A stretch of DNA of 64,000 bases from Nannocystis sp. (GTDB lineage: Bacteria > Myxococcota_A > Polyangia > Nannocystales > Nannocystaceae), in NCBI RefSeq assembly GCF_016714285.1, contig NZ_JADJNN010000038.1, positions 248,001 through 312,000 of the forward strand, written 5' to 3'. Below the pieces are notes generated by a model. It was not told the DNA's origin and made no database searches. It saw nothing but the letters and a program-made list of their open reading frames with translations. The number at the start of each line of letters is the position of its first letter. Within the stretch, counting starts at the first letter, position 1. Both the position numbers and the translations under genes were made by a program. Below, in pieces: positions 42,605 to 50,928 of this stretch.

Positions 42605-43600
42605 ATGCGAGGGCTTCGAAAAGCGGTGTACTGGGGCGTGTTCGCGGTGCTCGCGGGCTGCAATTACGAGAACCCTGGTTTCAAGGTGAAGGGCTCGGAC
42701 GACGGGGCGGGCGCGAGCGAGACCGGGGTCAGCGTGAGCGGCGCGAGCGAGGCCAGCGTGAGCGGCGTGCCGACCACGGGTGAGCCGCCGGACTCGACGA
42801 CGGGGCCCGGGACTTCGGTGACGACGACGACCGGCGTGGCGGAGAGCAGCGGCGGCGAGGTCGGGAGCACCGGTGACCCGCCGCCGAAGTTTCCCGCGCA
42901 GTGTGGGGCTGACAACCGGGAGCGCGTCGATTTCGTCGTGGCCGCGGACACGTACTTCTACTTCAACGTCAACGACATCGGCCAGTGCGAGGACGTGCAA
43001 TACCCATGCAAGGACACGAGCGCCGGGCTGTCCGGTTATCAGAACGTGTTCAACCGTGACGGCTACATGAGCTTCTTCGTCGTGCGCTTCGAGCCGCAGG
43101 CGGTCGAGTACATGGGCTACAAGGTGCCGGCGGATGTGGTGACCTTGACGCTCCAGATGTTCATCGAGAACCTTGACGATGGCATCCCCGGAGACGTGAT
43201 TCTGATCCCGAAGCGACTGGCGCCGGAGGACAAGGGCTGGCCCGAGGGCGACAACTACGGGCTGGAGGAGTGCACGCTCGGCGACTCGTCGTACGCGTGC
43301 CGCAAGTGCAAGGCGAACACGAGCTGCGCCGAGGAGTGGGTCATGCCGATCGGGGATGTGGTTGCCAGTCCGATGGTCGTTGGCGACGCCCTCGCGGTCG
43401 AGACGCCGCTCGACGGCGCGATGAAGGACATGGCGATCAATGCGTCGACGGAGCTCGCCCTGCTGGCGAAGGGGCACCCGGGCTTCTTGATCATGGCCGA
43501 GGCTCCTGTGTACGAGGGGACGTTGATCATCAAGTCGAAGGACACGGGGGACGAGATGTACACGCCACGTCTGTTCGCCGAGTTCTGTCGGCCCGACTAG
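42605..43600 (+). CDS. Lipoprotein with Ser/Thr-rich stalk, unknown C-terminal domain
   Basis: A 331-residue protein. The signal peptide has lipobox VLAGC (Cys about 19). A Ser/Thr/Gly stalk (about 30-95) lifts a beta-rich domain: RERVDFVVAADTYFYFNVNDIGQ, YMSFFVVRFEPQAVEYMGYKVPADVVTLTLQMF. The pattern of a structural-domain strand followed by RF-P and strand pairs is reminiscent of DNRLRE-type surface proteins, but this is tentative. Four Cys in CRKCKANTSC may form disulfides or bind metal. Likely exposed on the outer membrane. Confidence 0.7.
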   Translation: MRGLRKAVYWGVFAVLAGCNYENPGFKVKGSDDGAGASETGVSVSGASEASVSGVPTTGEPPDSTTGPGTSVTTTTGVAESSGGEVGSTGDPPPKFPAQCGADNRERVDFVVAADTYFYFNVNDIGQCEDVQYPCKDTSAGLSGYQNVFNRDGYMSFFVVRFEPQAVEYMGYKVPADVVTLTLQMFIENLDDGIPGDVILIPKRLAPEDKGWPEGDNYGLEECTLGDSSYACRKCKANTSCAEEWVMPIGDVVASPMVVGDALAVETPLDGAMKDMAINASTELALLAKGHPGFLIMAEAPVYEGTLIIKSKDTGDEMYTPRLFAEFCRPD

Positions 43601-43616
43601 GGCGTGCGGGAGGCGC

Positions 43617-45035
43617 TCAGGCGAAGCCGAGCTCGATCGCCTCGGCGACGCTGCGGGCGAAGCGGAGCTCGACGGAGGCGCCGAGGTGGAGGCTGTCGAG
43701 GCTGTCCTTGAGGGCGCGGGCGGCCTGTTTGGGGGCGGCCGGGAGGATGACGCGCTTGAGGCCGAGGCGGGCGGCCTCCTGCACGCGGGTCTCGCTGCGG
43801 GGGACCGGGCGGAGCTCGCCGGTGAGGCCGATCTCGCCGAAGGCGATGGTGCCGGGGGCGAGTGGTTGGCGGCGGTGGCTCGAGGCGATCGCCAGGAGGA
43901 CGGCGAGGTCGCTGGCTGGTTCCGACAGGCGCATGCCGCCGACGACGTTGACGAAGACGTCCTGGTCGAGGACGAAGAGGCCGGCGTGGCGGTCGAGCAC
44001 GGCCATGAGCATGGCGAGGCGGATCGGGTCGACGCCGACGCAGGTGCGGCGCGGGTTGCCGAAGCTGGCGGCGAGGAGGGCCTGGACCTCGAGCAGCAGC
44101 GGGCGTGAGCCCTCGAGGGTGGCGGTGACGCAGGAGCCGATCGCGGGGGCTTCGCGGTGGGTGAGGAAGGCCTCGGAGGGGTTGGCGATCTCGCGGAGGC
44201 CGTCGCCGCGCATCTCGAAGACGCCGAGCTCCTGGGTGCTGCCGAAGCGGTTCTTGGTGGCGCGCAGCAGGCGAGTGGCGCGCTCCTCGTCGCCCTCGAA
44301 GGAGAGCACGGCGTCGACCAGGTGCTCGAGCAGGCGGGGGCCGGCGAGCTGGCCGTCCTTGGTGACGTGGCCGACGACGACGACGGGGACGCCGTGGTGC
44401 TTGGCGAAGGCGACGAGCTGGCTGGTGACGGCGCGGATCTGGGTGATGTTGCCGGGGAGGCCGTCCTGGGCGGTGCTGTAGACGGTCTGGACCGAGTCGA
44501 CGATGACGGCGCCGAGTGGGGGTTGGCCAGCAGCCCCGCGTATGCGATCGGTGGCCTGGGCGAGCACCTCCTCGATGCGCTGCTCGGCCATCAGCAGGAG
44601 GTTCTTGTGGCTGGCCGCGAGTCGGGCGCAGCGCGAGCCGACCTGGGCGATCGACTCCTCGCCGCTGGCGTAGAGGACGATGCCAGTGCGGCGGGCGAGG
44701 CCGACGCTGGCTTGTAGGAGCAGGGTCGACTTGCCGATGCCCGGCGGGCCGCCGAGGAGGACGACGCTGCCGGGGACCAGGCCGCCGCCGAGGACGCGGT
44801 CGACCTCGGCGAGGCCGCAGGGGCGGCGGGGCTGGCTGTCGACCTGGGTCTGCGCGTCGGTGGAGGCGACGACGACGGAGCTGCCGGCGGGGCGCTCCCC
44901 GGGGTTTGGCGGCGGGAGCTCCTGCTCGATGCTGTTCCAGGCCTCGCAGCTCGGGCACTTGCCGAACCAGCCGGAGCTGACGGCCCCGCAGGCCTGGCAG
45001 ACCCAGCGCTGCGCGGCTCGCTTCGGCTTGCTCAT
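43617..45035 (-). CDS. radA: DNA repair protein RadA (Sms)
   Basis: A 472-residue protein with an N-terminal zinc finger WVCQACGAVSSGWFGKCPSC (CxxC-n-CxxC), a RecA-like ATPase with Walker A GGPPGIGKSTLLLQ, the RadA signature KNRFGSTQELGVFEM and a C-terminal Lon-like domain (GGMRLSEPASDLAVLLAIAS, FGEIGLTGELRPV). RadA drives branch migration in recombination and also integrates transforming DNA, which fits the presence of recA and comEC in the window. It follows the TIGR04551-like gene by 30 bases on the same strand. Confidence 0.96.
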   Translation of the reverse strand: MSKPKRAAQRWVCQACGAVSSGWFGKCPSCEAWNSIEQELPPPNPGERPAGSSVVVASTDAQTQVDSQPRRPCGLAEVDRVLGGGLVPGSVVLLGGPPGIGKSTLLLQASVGLARRTGIVLYASGEESIAQVGSRCARLAASHKNLLLMAEQRIEEVLAQATDRIRGAAGQPPLGAVIVDSVQTVYSTAQDGLPGNITQIRAVTSQLVAFAKHHGVPVVVVGHVTKDGQLAGPRLLEHLVDAVLSFEGDEERATRLLRATKNRFGSTQELGVFEMRGDGLREIANPSEAFLTHREAPAIGSCVTATLEGSRPLLLEVQALLAASFGNPRRTCVGVDPIRLAMLMAVLDRHAGLFVLDQDVFVNVVGGMRLSEPASDLAVLLAIASSHRRQPLAPGTIAFGEIGLTGELRPVPRSETRVQEAARLGLKRVILPAAPKQAARALKDSLDSLHLGASVELRFARSVAEAIELGFA

Positions 45036-45065
45036 CGGCTCACCGGCGCATGCATCGGGCCATCG

Positions 45066-47204
45066 CTAGAACTTGATGCCGATCTGGGCCTGGATCGACT
45101 GGGCGGCCTTGGCGTCGCCGCCGTTTTGCGCGGACGGGTACGCGTTGGGGTCGCGGTTGAAGGCGCCGAACGGGAACATCACGCCGTATTGCAGCTGCAC
45201 GAAGATCGGCTCCTGCTGGTCGTGGTAGCGGAAGGCGGCGTCGATCTCGAGGCCGTAGTTGTTCTTCTGGCCGAAGGTGGCGAGGCGCTGGTGGGCGATC
45301 GCGTATTCGATGTCGAGGCGGCCCGAGAAGTTGTTGTCGAAGAAGTAGAAGGCCAGCCAGGGCTTGAAGTAGGCGGCGTTGGAGGCGGTGCCGAGCAGCT
45401 CGCGGAACAGCAGGAGGTCCTGCATGTAGGCCGGGTTGAAGCGGAAGTTGGTGAAGCGGCTGTCGGCGCTGTCGGTGATCCGCGGGCTCTGCGGGTTGAA
45501 GCTGCCGCTCGGGTCGCCGCTGGCGAAGCCGTGGTCGAGGCCGAGGTGGAAGCGGTCCTTGAACAGGCCGTACTTGAACTCGAGGGCGTAGCCGAGCTGC
45601 AGGAAGCCGCGACGGGTGAGGTTGTTGCTGTTGATGCGGGCGTAGTCGAAGCCGGTCTCGCTGGGGCCGCGGGTGAGGTCGCGCTCGTACATGCGGCCGA
45701 CGACGCCGGAGGCCTCGAGCTCGACGCGCAGGGTCTTCCAGTTGACGCGGGCCCAGATGTCCGGGGTGAGGATGAGGGCGCGGCGGCGCATCAGCAGGTT
45801 GGCGTAGTTCTGCAGGCCGCTGTCGCCGACCTCGTCGAGGTCGCCGTTGCCGAGGGCGGCGCCGTGGCGGCCGAGGCCGTCGTCGGTGTTGCTGTCGCCC
45901 CAGCTGGGGTTGGTGCCGAGGCCGTCGCCGATGCCCGGGCTGCCGGTGACGCGGTCGACGGCCTGGCTGCGCAGCCACACGATGGCGCCGTAGTTGACGA
46001 CGGGGCGGCCGAGGGCGAGCTTGCGCTGCAGCATCGCCGGGTCGTCGCGGCGGAGGATCGAGGCGCGCCACTGGTAGACGTTGTCGTAGCGCTCGGCGCT
46101 GAAGTCCTGGCCGACCCGGTTGCCGGAGTTCCAGGCCGAGCCGAGCAGCTGCGAGGTGGTCGGGCCAGTGGCGGCCCAGTCCCACGAGAGCTCGAGGGTG
46201 TGGGTGTTGCGGCGGTCCTTGCCGAAGTCGAAGCCGAAGCGCAGCGAGTCGACGGAGTCGCCGTAGTCCATGTCGAGCTGGCGGACGATGTCGGACTTGT
46301 CGCCGCGGTAGTAGCCGTTGCCGTCGTTGGCGACCAGGCCCATGCCCCACATGTGCGGCATGCGGCCGAACTTGATGTCGAGGCCCCAGCCGAAGCGGAT
46401 GTGGCCGTACGCGCGCTTGACGACGATGCTGTCGGTGAAGCCGTTCTGGCCGGCGGAGGGCGGGTTCTGGGTGCGGGAGAAGACGTCGAGGGGGGCGAAG
46501 GGGGAGTCGCCGAGGTAGGAGTCGGGGGTGGAGCCGAGGACGAGGTTGTCGAGGGCGTCGATGGTCGCGTGGACCTTGATGGTGTCGGTGATGTGGAGCG
46601 TGGGCTCCATGCGAAAGCGCATGTTGGCGCTGCCGAAGCCGTTGTGTCGGCCGCAGCGGCGGCCGGCCTTGACGACGTTGACGCCCTGGGCGACCAGGGC
46701 GCCGTAGCAGTTGGCGTCGTTGCCGGCGATGGTGGTGGTGGCGGCGGCGGGCTGGCCGTCGATGGTCTCGTTGGCGACGGCGGGGGGCGGGAAGAACTTG
46801 GTGCCGGTCGAATCGCTCTGGCTGTAGGTGCTGCCGATGGAGGAGCCGTTGCTCTTGCCGAGGCCGAGGTCGAGGCGGTGGAAGTAGTCGGCGCGCATAC
46901 GCATGTAGCCGTGGACCTCGAACAGCTGCAGCTGACGCAGGCCGCGGGGCTGCGCCGGCACCGGCTCGATCGGCTGGAGCGCCTGCTTGTCCTTCGGCGC
47001 GGCCTCGGCGGGGCCTTCCTTCTTGTCCTTGCCGCCGCCGCCGGGGCCCTGCTGCATGCCGCCGCCGCCCATGCCACCCATGCCGCCGCCGCCCATGCCG
47101 CCCATCGGTCCCTGTGCGTACACCGAACGACCCGAGCAGAGGATGAGCGCGAGGAGGCCGAGCGACGGAGCGGCGGTGCGAGGCGTGAAGGTCGGCATCG
47201 GCAA
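45066..47204 (-). CDS. Large predicted outer-membrane protein, TIGR04551-like
   Basis: About 712 residues. A signal peptide ends at RSVYAQ and is followed by a Gly/Met-rich stretch (GPMGGMGGGGMGG) and a charged linker. A long beta-strand-rich region follows with aromatic/Gly alternation (HGYMRMRADYFHRLDLGLG, GRMPHMWGMGLVAND, LQLGYALEFKYGLFKDRF) ending in a terminal strand ..IQAQIGIKF, as in outer-membrane barrels. It resembles an uncharacterised myxobacterial family known as TIGR04551, named from memory. The TTG 47204 start is suggested by TAGCGT 8 nt upstream; ATG 47198 is the alternative. Function unknown. Confidence 0.7.
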   Translation of the reverse strand: MPMPTFTPRTAAPSLGLLALILCSGRSVYAQGPMGGMGGGGMGGMGGGGMQQGPGGGGKDKKEGPAEAAPKDKQALQPIEPVPAQPRGLRQLQLFEVHGYMRMRADYFHRLDLGLGKSNGSSIGSTYSQSDSTGTKFFPPPAVANETIDGQPAAATTTIAGNDANCYGALVAQGVNVVKAGRRCGRHNGFGSANMRFRMEPTLHITDTIKVHATIDALDNLVLGSTPDSYLGDSPFAPLDVFSRTQNPPSAGQNGFTDSIVVKRAYGHIRFGWGLDIKFGRMPHMWGMGLVANDGNGYYRGDKSDIVRQLDMDYGDSVDSLRFGFDFGKDRRNTHTLELSWDWAATGPTTSQLLGSAWNSGNRVGQDFSAERYDNVYQWRASILRRDDPAMLQRKLALGRPVVNYGAIVWLRSQAVDRVTGSPGIGDGLGTNPSWGDSNTDDGLGRHGAALGNGDLDEVGDSGLQNYANLLMRRRALILTPDIWARVNWKTLRVELEASGVVGRMYERDLTRGPSETGFDYARINSNNLTRRGFLQLGYALEFKYGLFKDRFHLGLDHGFASGDPSGSFNPQSPRITDSADSRFTNFRFNPAYMQDLLLFRELLGTASNAAYFKPWLAFYFFDNNFSGRLDIEYAIAHQRLATFGQKNNYGLEIDAAFRYHDQQEPIFVQLQYGVMFPFGAFNRDPNAYPSAQNGGDAKAAQSIQAQIGIKF

Positions 47205-47212
47205 GGCGCCGG

Positions 47213-47218
47213 ACGCTA
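47213..47218 (-). promoter_or_regulatory. Candidate -10 (TAGCGT) pointing to a TTG start
   Basis: TAGCGT, then 8 nt, then TTG 47204, which is in frame two codons before an ATG. Confidence 0.4.
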
Positions 47219-47301
47219 ACAACCGCGCCCCAGGGCGTCAACCGCAGGCTTGGGCCTCGCGTGGGGCAGGACGGGAGTTTGCACGGGGCGACGCGATTCC
47301 C

Positions 47302-47307
47302 TACTGT
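47302..47307 (+). promoter_or_regulatory. Candidate -10 (TACTGT) of a leaderless nagZ
   Basis: TACTGT lies 7 nt before ATG 47315, with no Shine-Dalgarno. Confidence 0.45.
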
Positions 47308-47314
47308 GCCGGCC

Positions 47315-48451
47315 ATGACGAGCCTGTGGCAGCCAGGTCAGCTCCTCTTCGCGGGATTTCAGGGCACCGAGTTGCCGCGTGAGCTGGCCGAATTGCTGGC
47401 CGCAGGGCGCATCGGCGGGGTGATCCTGTTTGCCAGGAATATCGGCGAGCCGACGCAAGTACGGGCCCTGACCGCGGCACTGCACGCGGCGGCGCCGCCC
47501 GAGGCGCCGCTGCTGCTGGCGATCGACCAGGAGGGCGGGCGGGTGCAGCGGCTGCGGCGGCCGTGGACCGAGTGGCCGCCGATGCGTGCGCTCGGCGAGC
47601 GCGACGAGCTAGCGACGACTGCCGCTGTCGCGGCGGCGATCGCCCGTGAGCTGGCCGACCTCGGGATCGGCCTGGACTTCGCGCCGGTGGTCGACGTCGA
47701 CACCAACCCGAACAACCCGGTGATCGGCGACCGCAGCTTCGCACGTGCGCCCGAGCGGGTGGCTCGGCACGCGTCGGCGTTCATCACCGCGATGCAGGCG
47801 GCCGGCGTGGCCGCGTGCGCCAAGCACTTCCCGGGGCACGGCGACACGCTCACCGACAGCCACCTCGAGCTGCCGCGTCTCGAGCACGACCTGGACCGCC
47901 TCCGCGAGGTCGAGCTGCCGCCGTTTCGCGCCGCGGTGGCGGCCGGGGTCGCGTCGGTGATGACGGCGCACGTGCTGTTCCCCCGCCTCGACCGCGTCCG
48001 CCCGGCCACGCTGGCGCCCGAGGTGATGCAGCTGCTGCGCGGCGAGCTCGGCTACGACGGCGTGGTGTTCAGCGACGACCTCGAGATGAAGGCGGTCGCC
48101 GACCACTTCAAGCCGGAGCCGCTGGTGCGCGGCTGCCTCGAGGCGGGCTGCGACGGCGTGCTGGTGTGCAGCCGCATGGACCTGACGCTCGAGGTGCTGC
48201 GCCTGCTCGAGCGCACGCCGGACTCGCTGCTCGAGCAGCCGCTGCGGCGGATGGTGGCGATGAAGCAGCGCTACGCGCCGGCGCATCGCCGGCGGGCGCT
48301 CGGTCAGCCCGAGCCGACGGCCATAAAGCCGGGGCTGGTGGTCGACCTGTTCGCGGCGCCGGAGCTGCTGCGCACGCCGGAGCCGGTGGTCGAGACGCCG
48401 CCCTACGCGGAGCACGCGGAGCTGGCGGAGCGGCTGCGCCGCGATCGCTGA
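47315..48451 (+). CDS. nagZ: Beta-N-acetylhexosaminidase (GH3)
   Basis: A 378-residue cytoplasmic GH3 enzyme that removes GlcNAc from muropeptides during cell-wall recycling. Signatures are AIDQEGGRVQRL, FAPVVDVDTNPNNPVIGDRSF, the catalytic His/Asp loop ACAKHFPGHGDTLTDSHLELP and the nucleophile region VVFSDDLEMKAVADHF. There is no signal peptide, in keeping with the cytosolic NagZ type. The ATG 47315 start is supported by the TACTGT element and immediate family similarity. Confidence 0.93.
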   Translation: MTSLWQPGQLLFAGFQGTELPRELAELLAAGRIGGVILFARNIGEPTQVRALTAALHAAAPPEAPLLLAIDQEGGRVQRLRRPWTEWPPMRALGERDELATTAAVAAAIARELADLGIGLDFAPVVDVDTNPNNPVIGDRSFARAPERVARHASAFITAMQAAGVAACAKHFPGHGDTLTDSHLELPRLEHDLDRLREVELPPFRAAVAAGVASVMTAHVLFPRLDRVRPATLAPEVMQLLRGELGYDGVVFSDDLEMKAVADHFKPEPLVRGCLEAGCDGVLVCSRMDLTLEVLRLLERTPDSLLEQPLRRMVAMKQRYAPAHRRRALGQPEPTAIKPGLVVDLFAAPELLRTPEPVVETPPYAEHAELAERLRRDR

Positions 48452-48802
48452 TCGCAGCGCCCGCGGCCGGAACGACAGCGGCCAGGAGGCGCGATGCATG
48501 CCCCCTCTCGGGGCCGGAACGACAGCCTCCCCAGGAGGCGCGATGCGTGCCCGCATCCAGTTCGCCCCGTCGCCGAGGTTCGCCGTCTTGCTGGCCGTCC
48601 GCCCCTCGCCGGCCACCATCGCCACGAACTTCGGCCCGCAGTGTCCCGGCGCCGGTCCCCACTTCGCCCAACAACTGCCTGTCGTGGAGCGCCAAGGACC
48701 CCAACTTCGGCAACGTCGGCGAGTCGTCGCAGACGATGCTGGGCAAATATATCGGCGTGGGCGTGCCCCCGGGGGTCGGCGTTGCCGGGGCCCGGCGGGC
48801 CT
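48452..48802 (+). pseudogene. Possible gene remnant with a duplicated translation start
   Basis: GCCGGAACGACAG...CAGGAGGCGCGATGC(A/G)TGCCC occurs twice (about 48467-48504 and 48515-48551), duplicating an AGGAGG ribosome site with its ATG. From ATG 48543 a short exported-looking peptide can be read (MRARIQFAPSPRFAVLLAV). After a shift, a further natural-looking stretch follows (PAPVPTSPNNCLSWSAKDPN, then FGNVGESSQTMLGKYIGVGV) and ends against the next gene. It may be a truncated secreted-protein gene; no family recognised. Confidence 0.35.
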
Positions 48803-49897
48803 TCAGTAGCTGGCGCCGTGGAGGGTGACGCGGAGGCGCTTGAGGGAGAGCGAGCCGCTGCCGCCGGAGGGCTGGACCTGGACGGCCTGGAAGTCGTCGC
48901 CGGGGAGGAAGCAGTCTTGCAGGTCGACGCCGGTGGCGTGGATGGACCAGTCGTTGGCCATCATGCCGTAATCACCGCACTTGGTCTTGGCCTCCTCGAC
49001 GAAGAATTCGACGGAGGAGCCGACCGAGTAGCTGCGGCCCTCGACGCACACGGTCGCGTAGGTGTAGTTGAGGCCGACCAGGCCGAAGTAGACGCGGACG
49101 GCCTTGTTGGTGCCGTCGAGCAGGGCGACGGTGCCGATCTGGTCGTTGATGACCTTGGCGTTGTTGAACAGGTCGACGGCGTAGGGCCAGTTCTTGCCGG
49201 CGGGGGCCCACTGCGCCTCGCCCCAGCCGGGGGTCGGCGAATAGCTGTAGGTCGGGTTTGATACGGTGAATGCGTTGGAGTAGTCGATCTGGAACCACAC
49301 GCCGTCGCCGTCGTTGCCGCAGGCGTCCTTCGGCTGGGCCGGGGTCTTGACGCAGTTGGCCTCGCAGCCGTCGCCGTTGACCTGGTTGCCGTCGTCGCAC
49401 TGCTCGCCGGGGTCCTGCTTGCCGTCGCCGCACTTCGGCGCCGGCGGGCCGCACAGGCCCTGGGCGCACATGAGGCCGGGGTCGCAGCTGTCGCCCGGGC
49501 CGCAGGGGCAGCCGTCCTGTCCCTCGGGACAGGCGGGGCCGGTGCTGCCGCTGGTGCTGCCGTCGCTCGCGCTGCCGGCCCCGGTGCTGGTGCTGCCGTC
49601 GCTGGCGGCCGCGCTCGTGCTCGTGTCAGCGGCGCTGGGATCGCTGGTGTCGCTGGCGTCGCTGCTGGAGGTCGGCGTGCCGGTGGCCTCGGTCGCGCTG
49701 GCGCTGGCGGGGCCGGTGGTGGGCCCGGTGGTGGGCTGGGCGGTCGTGGTGGGCGTGGTGGCGTGGCCGGTGTCGGCGGCCTCGGTGGTGGCGGTGGGGT
49801 CCGAGGGCTGGCTGCTGAAGCTGGCGGAGCCGGTGTCGCTGGAGTCGCCGCAGGCGGGGATCGTGAGGAGTAAGAGCAGTGCGCGGGGGGCTCGCAT
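48803..49897 (-). CDS. Surface lipoprotein with Ser/Thr stalk and Cys-rich DUF4215-type repeat
   Basis: A 364-residue protein. The lipobox LTIPAC follows a short hydrophobic helix and a 100-residue Ser/Thr/Ala stalk precedes the rest. The Cys-rich part CPEGQDGCPCGPGDSC..CGDGKQDPGEQCDDGN..GDGCEANC is the myxobacterial CGDG..GEQCDDGN repeat (DUF4215/TIGR02232 type, probably disulfide-bonded and calcium-binding). The C-terminal 170 residues are beta-rich (WFQIDYSNAFTVSNPTYSYS). A palindrome at 49516-49533 encodes CPEGQDG within the Cys-rich part. The ATG 49897 start fits TATAAG 7 nt upstream. Confidence 0.8.
   Translation of the reverse strand: MRAPRALLLLLTIPACGDSSDTGSASFSSQPSDPTATTEAADTGHATTPTTTAQPTTGPTTGPASASATEATGTPTSSSDASDTSDPSAADTSTSAAASDGSTSTGAGSASDGSTSGSTGPACPEGQDGCPCGPGDSCDPGLMCAQGLCGPPAPKCGDGKQDPGEQCDDGNQVNGDGCEANCVKTPAQPKDACGNDGDGVWFQIDYSNAFTVSNPTYSYSPTPGWGEAQWAPAGKNWPYAVDLFNNAKVINDQIGTVALLDGTNKAVRVYFGLVGLNYTYATVCVEGRSYSVGSSVEFFVEEAKTKCGDYGMMANDWSIHATGVDLQDCFLPGDDFQAVQVQPSGGSGSLSLKRLRVTLHGASY
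49516..49533. repeat. Palindromic repeat in the DUF4215-type lipoprotein gene
   Basis: CCTGTCCCTCGGGACAGG, perfect arms, minus-strand reading CPEGQDG. Confidence 0.75.
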
Positions 49898-49904
49898 GGC
49901 CGGG

Positions 49905-49910
49905 CTTATA
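49905..49910 (-). promoter_or_regulatory. Candidate -10 (TATAAG)
   Basis: TATAAG lies 7 nt before ATG 49897. Confidence 0.45.
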
Positions 49911-49947
49911 CGGCGCGGATCAGCGCGGCGCAAGCGGCGAACTCGGG

Positions 49948-50457
49948 CTAAACTACCATGAAAGGCTCGGTCTCGTAGGAGCTGCCGGCCAGGGTCAATT
50001 GTATCAAGTGCTCGCCGACATTGTTGGCATGCAGCTCACCGAAGGGGAAGCTCGATTCGCCGGGGGGGATCGACCAGGGCTCGTCCGGGCTGTAGGAATC
50101 GGCCGTATCACCGCCAGCGAACGCCTCCTGCAGGGTAAACAGCGACTCCAGGCGCACCGTCTTTTCGCCATTGTTCACGACCATGGTCTGGCCCGAGATC
50201 TCCTGCGTGCGCTGGTAGATGAGCTCCCCGACCTTGAACAGGGCGACGATGAGCGCGAGGTCGCGTTTCGCGGTCTGCGGGCTGCAGGCCGGGATCGGGA
50301 GCAGGGTGACGGCGATCAGGCCGCTGCCGAGGCGGATCAGCCCGCGCCGCGAGGGGCGCAGGTGGCGTCGTCCGGCCGCGTCGCAGGGAGCGAGGTCCCT
50401 CAGGAGGTTGTGTCGCAGCTGGGCTTGGTCGCCGGAGTGGAGGTCTCGCCGTTTCAT
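49948..50457 (-). CDS. Unknown exported protein, 169 residues
   Basis: The basic N-terminus is followed by a hydrophobic stretch LIRLGSGLIAVTLLPIPAC that could be a lipoprotein signal (lipobox IPAC, unusually far in at about residue 58). The remainder (RDLALIVALFKVGELIYQRTQEI.., WSIPPGESSFPFGELHANNVGEHLIQLTLAG) is compact and beta-rich at the end. I do not recognise the family. It lies 20 bases downstream of the Cys-rich lipoprotein gene on the same strand. The real start may be later than ATG 50457 if the hydrophobic stretch is the signal. Confidence 0.55.
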   Translation of the reverse strand: MKRRDLHSGDQAQLRHNLLRDLAPCDAAGRRHLRPSRRGLIRLGSGLIAVTLLPIPACSPQTAKRDLALIVALFKVGELIYQRTQEISGQTMVVNNGEKTVRLESLFTLQEAFAGGDTADSYSPDEPWSIPPGESSFPFGELHANNVGEHLIQLTLAGSSYETEPFMVV

Positions 50458-50477
50458 GGGTCGCTTCGTCCTGGCAA

Positions 50478-50813
50478 TCAAGGCCCCGTGCTCGAGCTCG
50501 ACGGAGCTTCACATACGCCGGCGTGACAGACGGTGCCGGGCTCACATACGCAAGCGCCGTTGCAGCCGTCGGGGCCGCAGGGCTTCCCCTCGCATTCGGT
50601 GTCGCAATCTTCGCACATGTCCGTCTCCGGGTCGTACCGCCCGAACTCTGGATCGCAGACGCAGTAGCCGTCGATGTCGCGGTACTGCGTGTCTGGATCG
50701 GGGCAGGCCAGGTCCGAGACGTCGTGCTTCACGATCGTCTCGGAGCGGCAGCCGAGCAGGAGCAGGCAGGCGGCCAGGCGCAGCGCATGCATGCGTTGGG
50801 GAGCGGAGCGCAT
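50478..50813 (-). CDS. Small Cys-rich lipoprotein
   Basis: A 111-residue protein. The signal LRLAACLLLLGC gives a lipidated Cys at about 22. The mature part has 12 Cys in about 70 residues (CVCDPEFGRYDPETDMCEDC, CGPDGCNGACVCEPGTVC), an EGF-like/disulfide-knot spacing. ATG 50792 is an alternative start that shortens the N-region. Probably a surface-displayed disulfide-rich module. It precedes the unknown exported gene in a likely operon. Confidence 0.65.
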   Translation of the reverse strand: MRSAPQRMHALRLAACLLLLGCRSETIVKHDVSDLACPDPDTQYRDIDGYCVCDPEFGRYDPETDMCEDCDTECEGKPCGPDGCNGACVCEPGTVCHAGVCEAPSSSSTGP

Positions 50814-50928
50814 GGCGAGAGCCTGAGCGATGCTACGTTGGCACGGAGGAGGCGGTCAAGCGCGGCCCGGGGCGCGGGCGGCGTCGGCGGCGGTGATTCA
50901 TGGCGGGTGCGCGTGTTAGGGTCGCGGT

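Noticed and set aside
42605..43600. Ser/Thr-rich stretches as separate repeat elements
   Set aside because: They are ordinary low-complexity stalks common to myxobacterial lipoproteins, without a conserved DNA unit.
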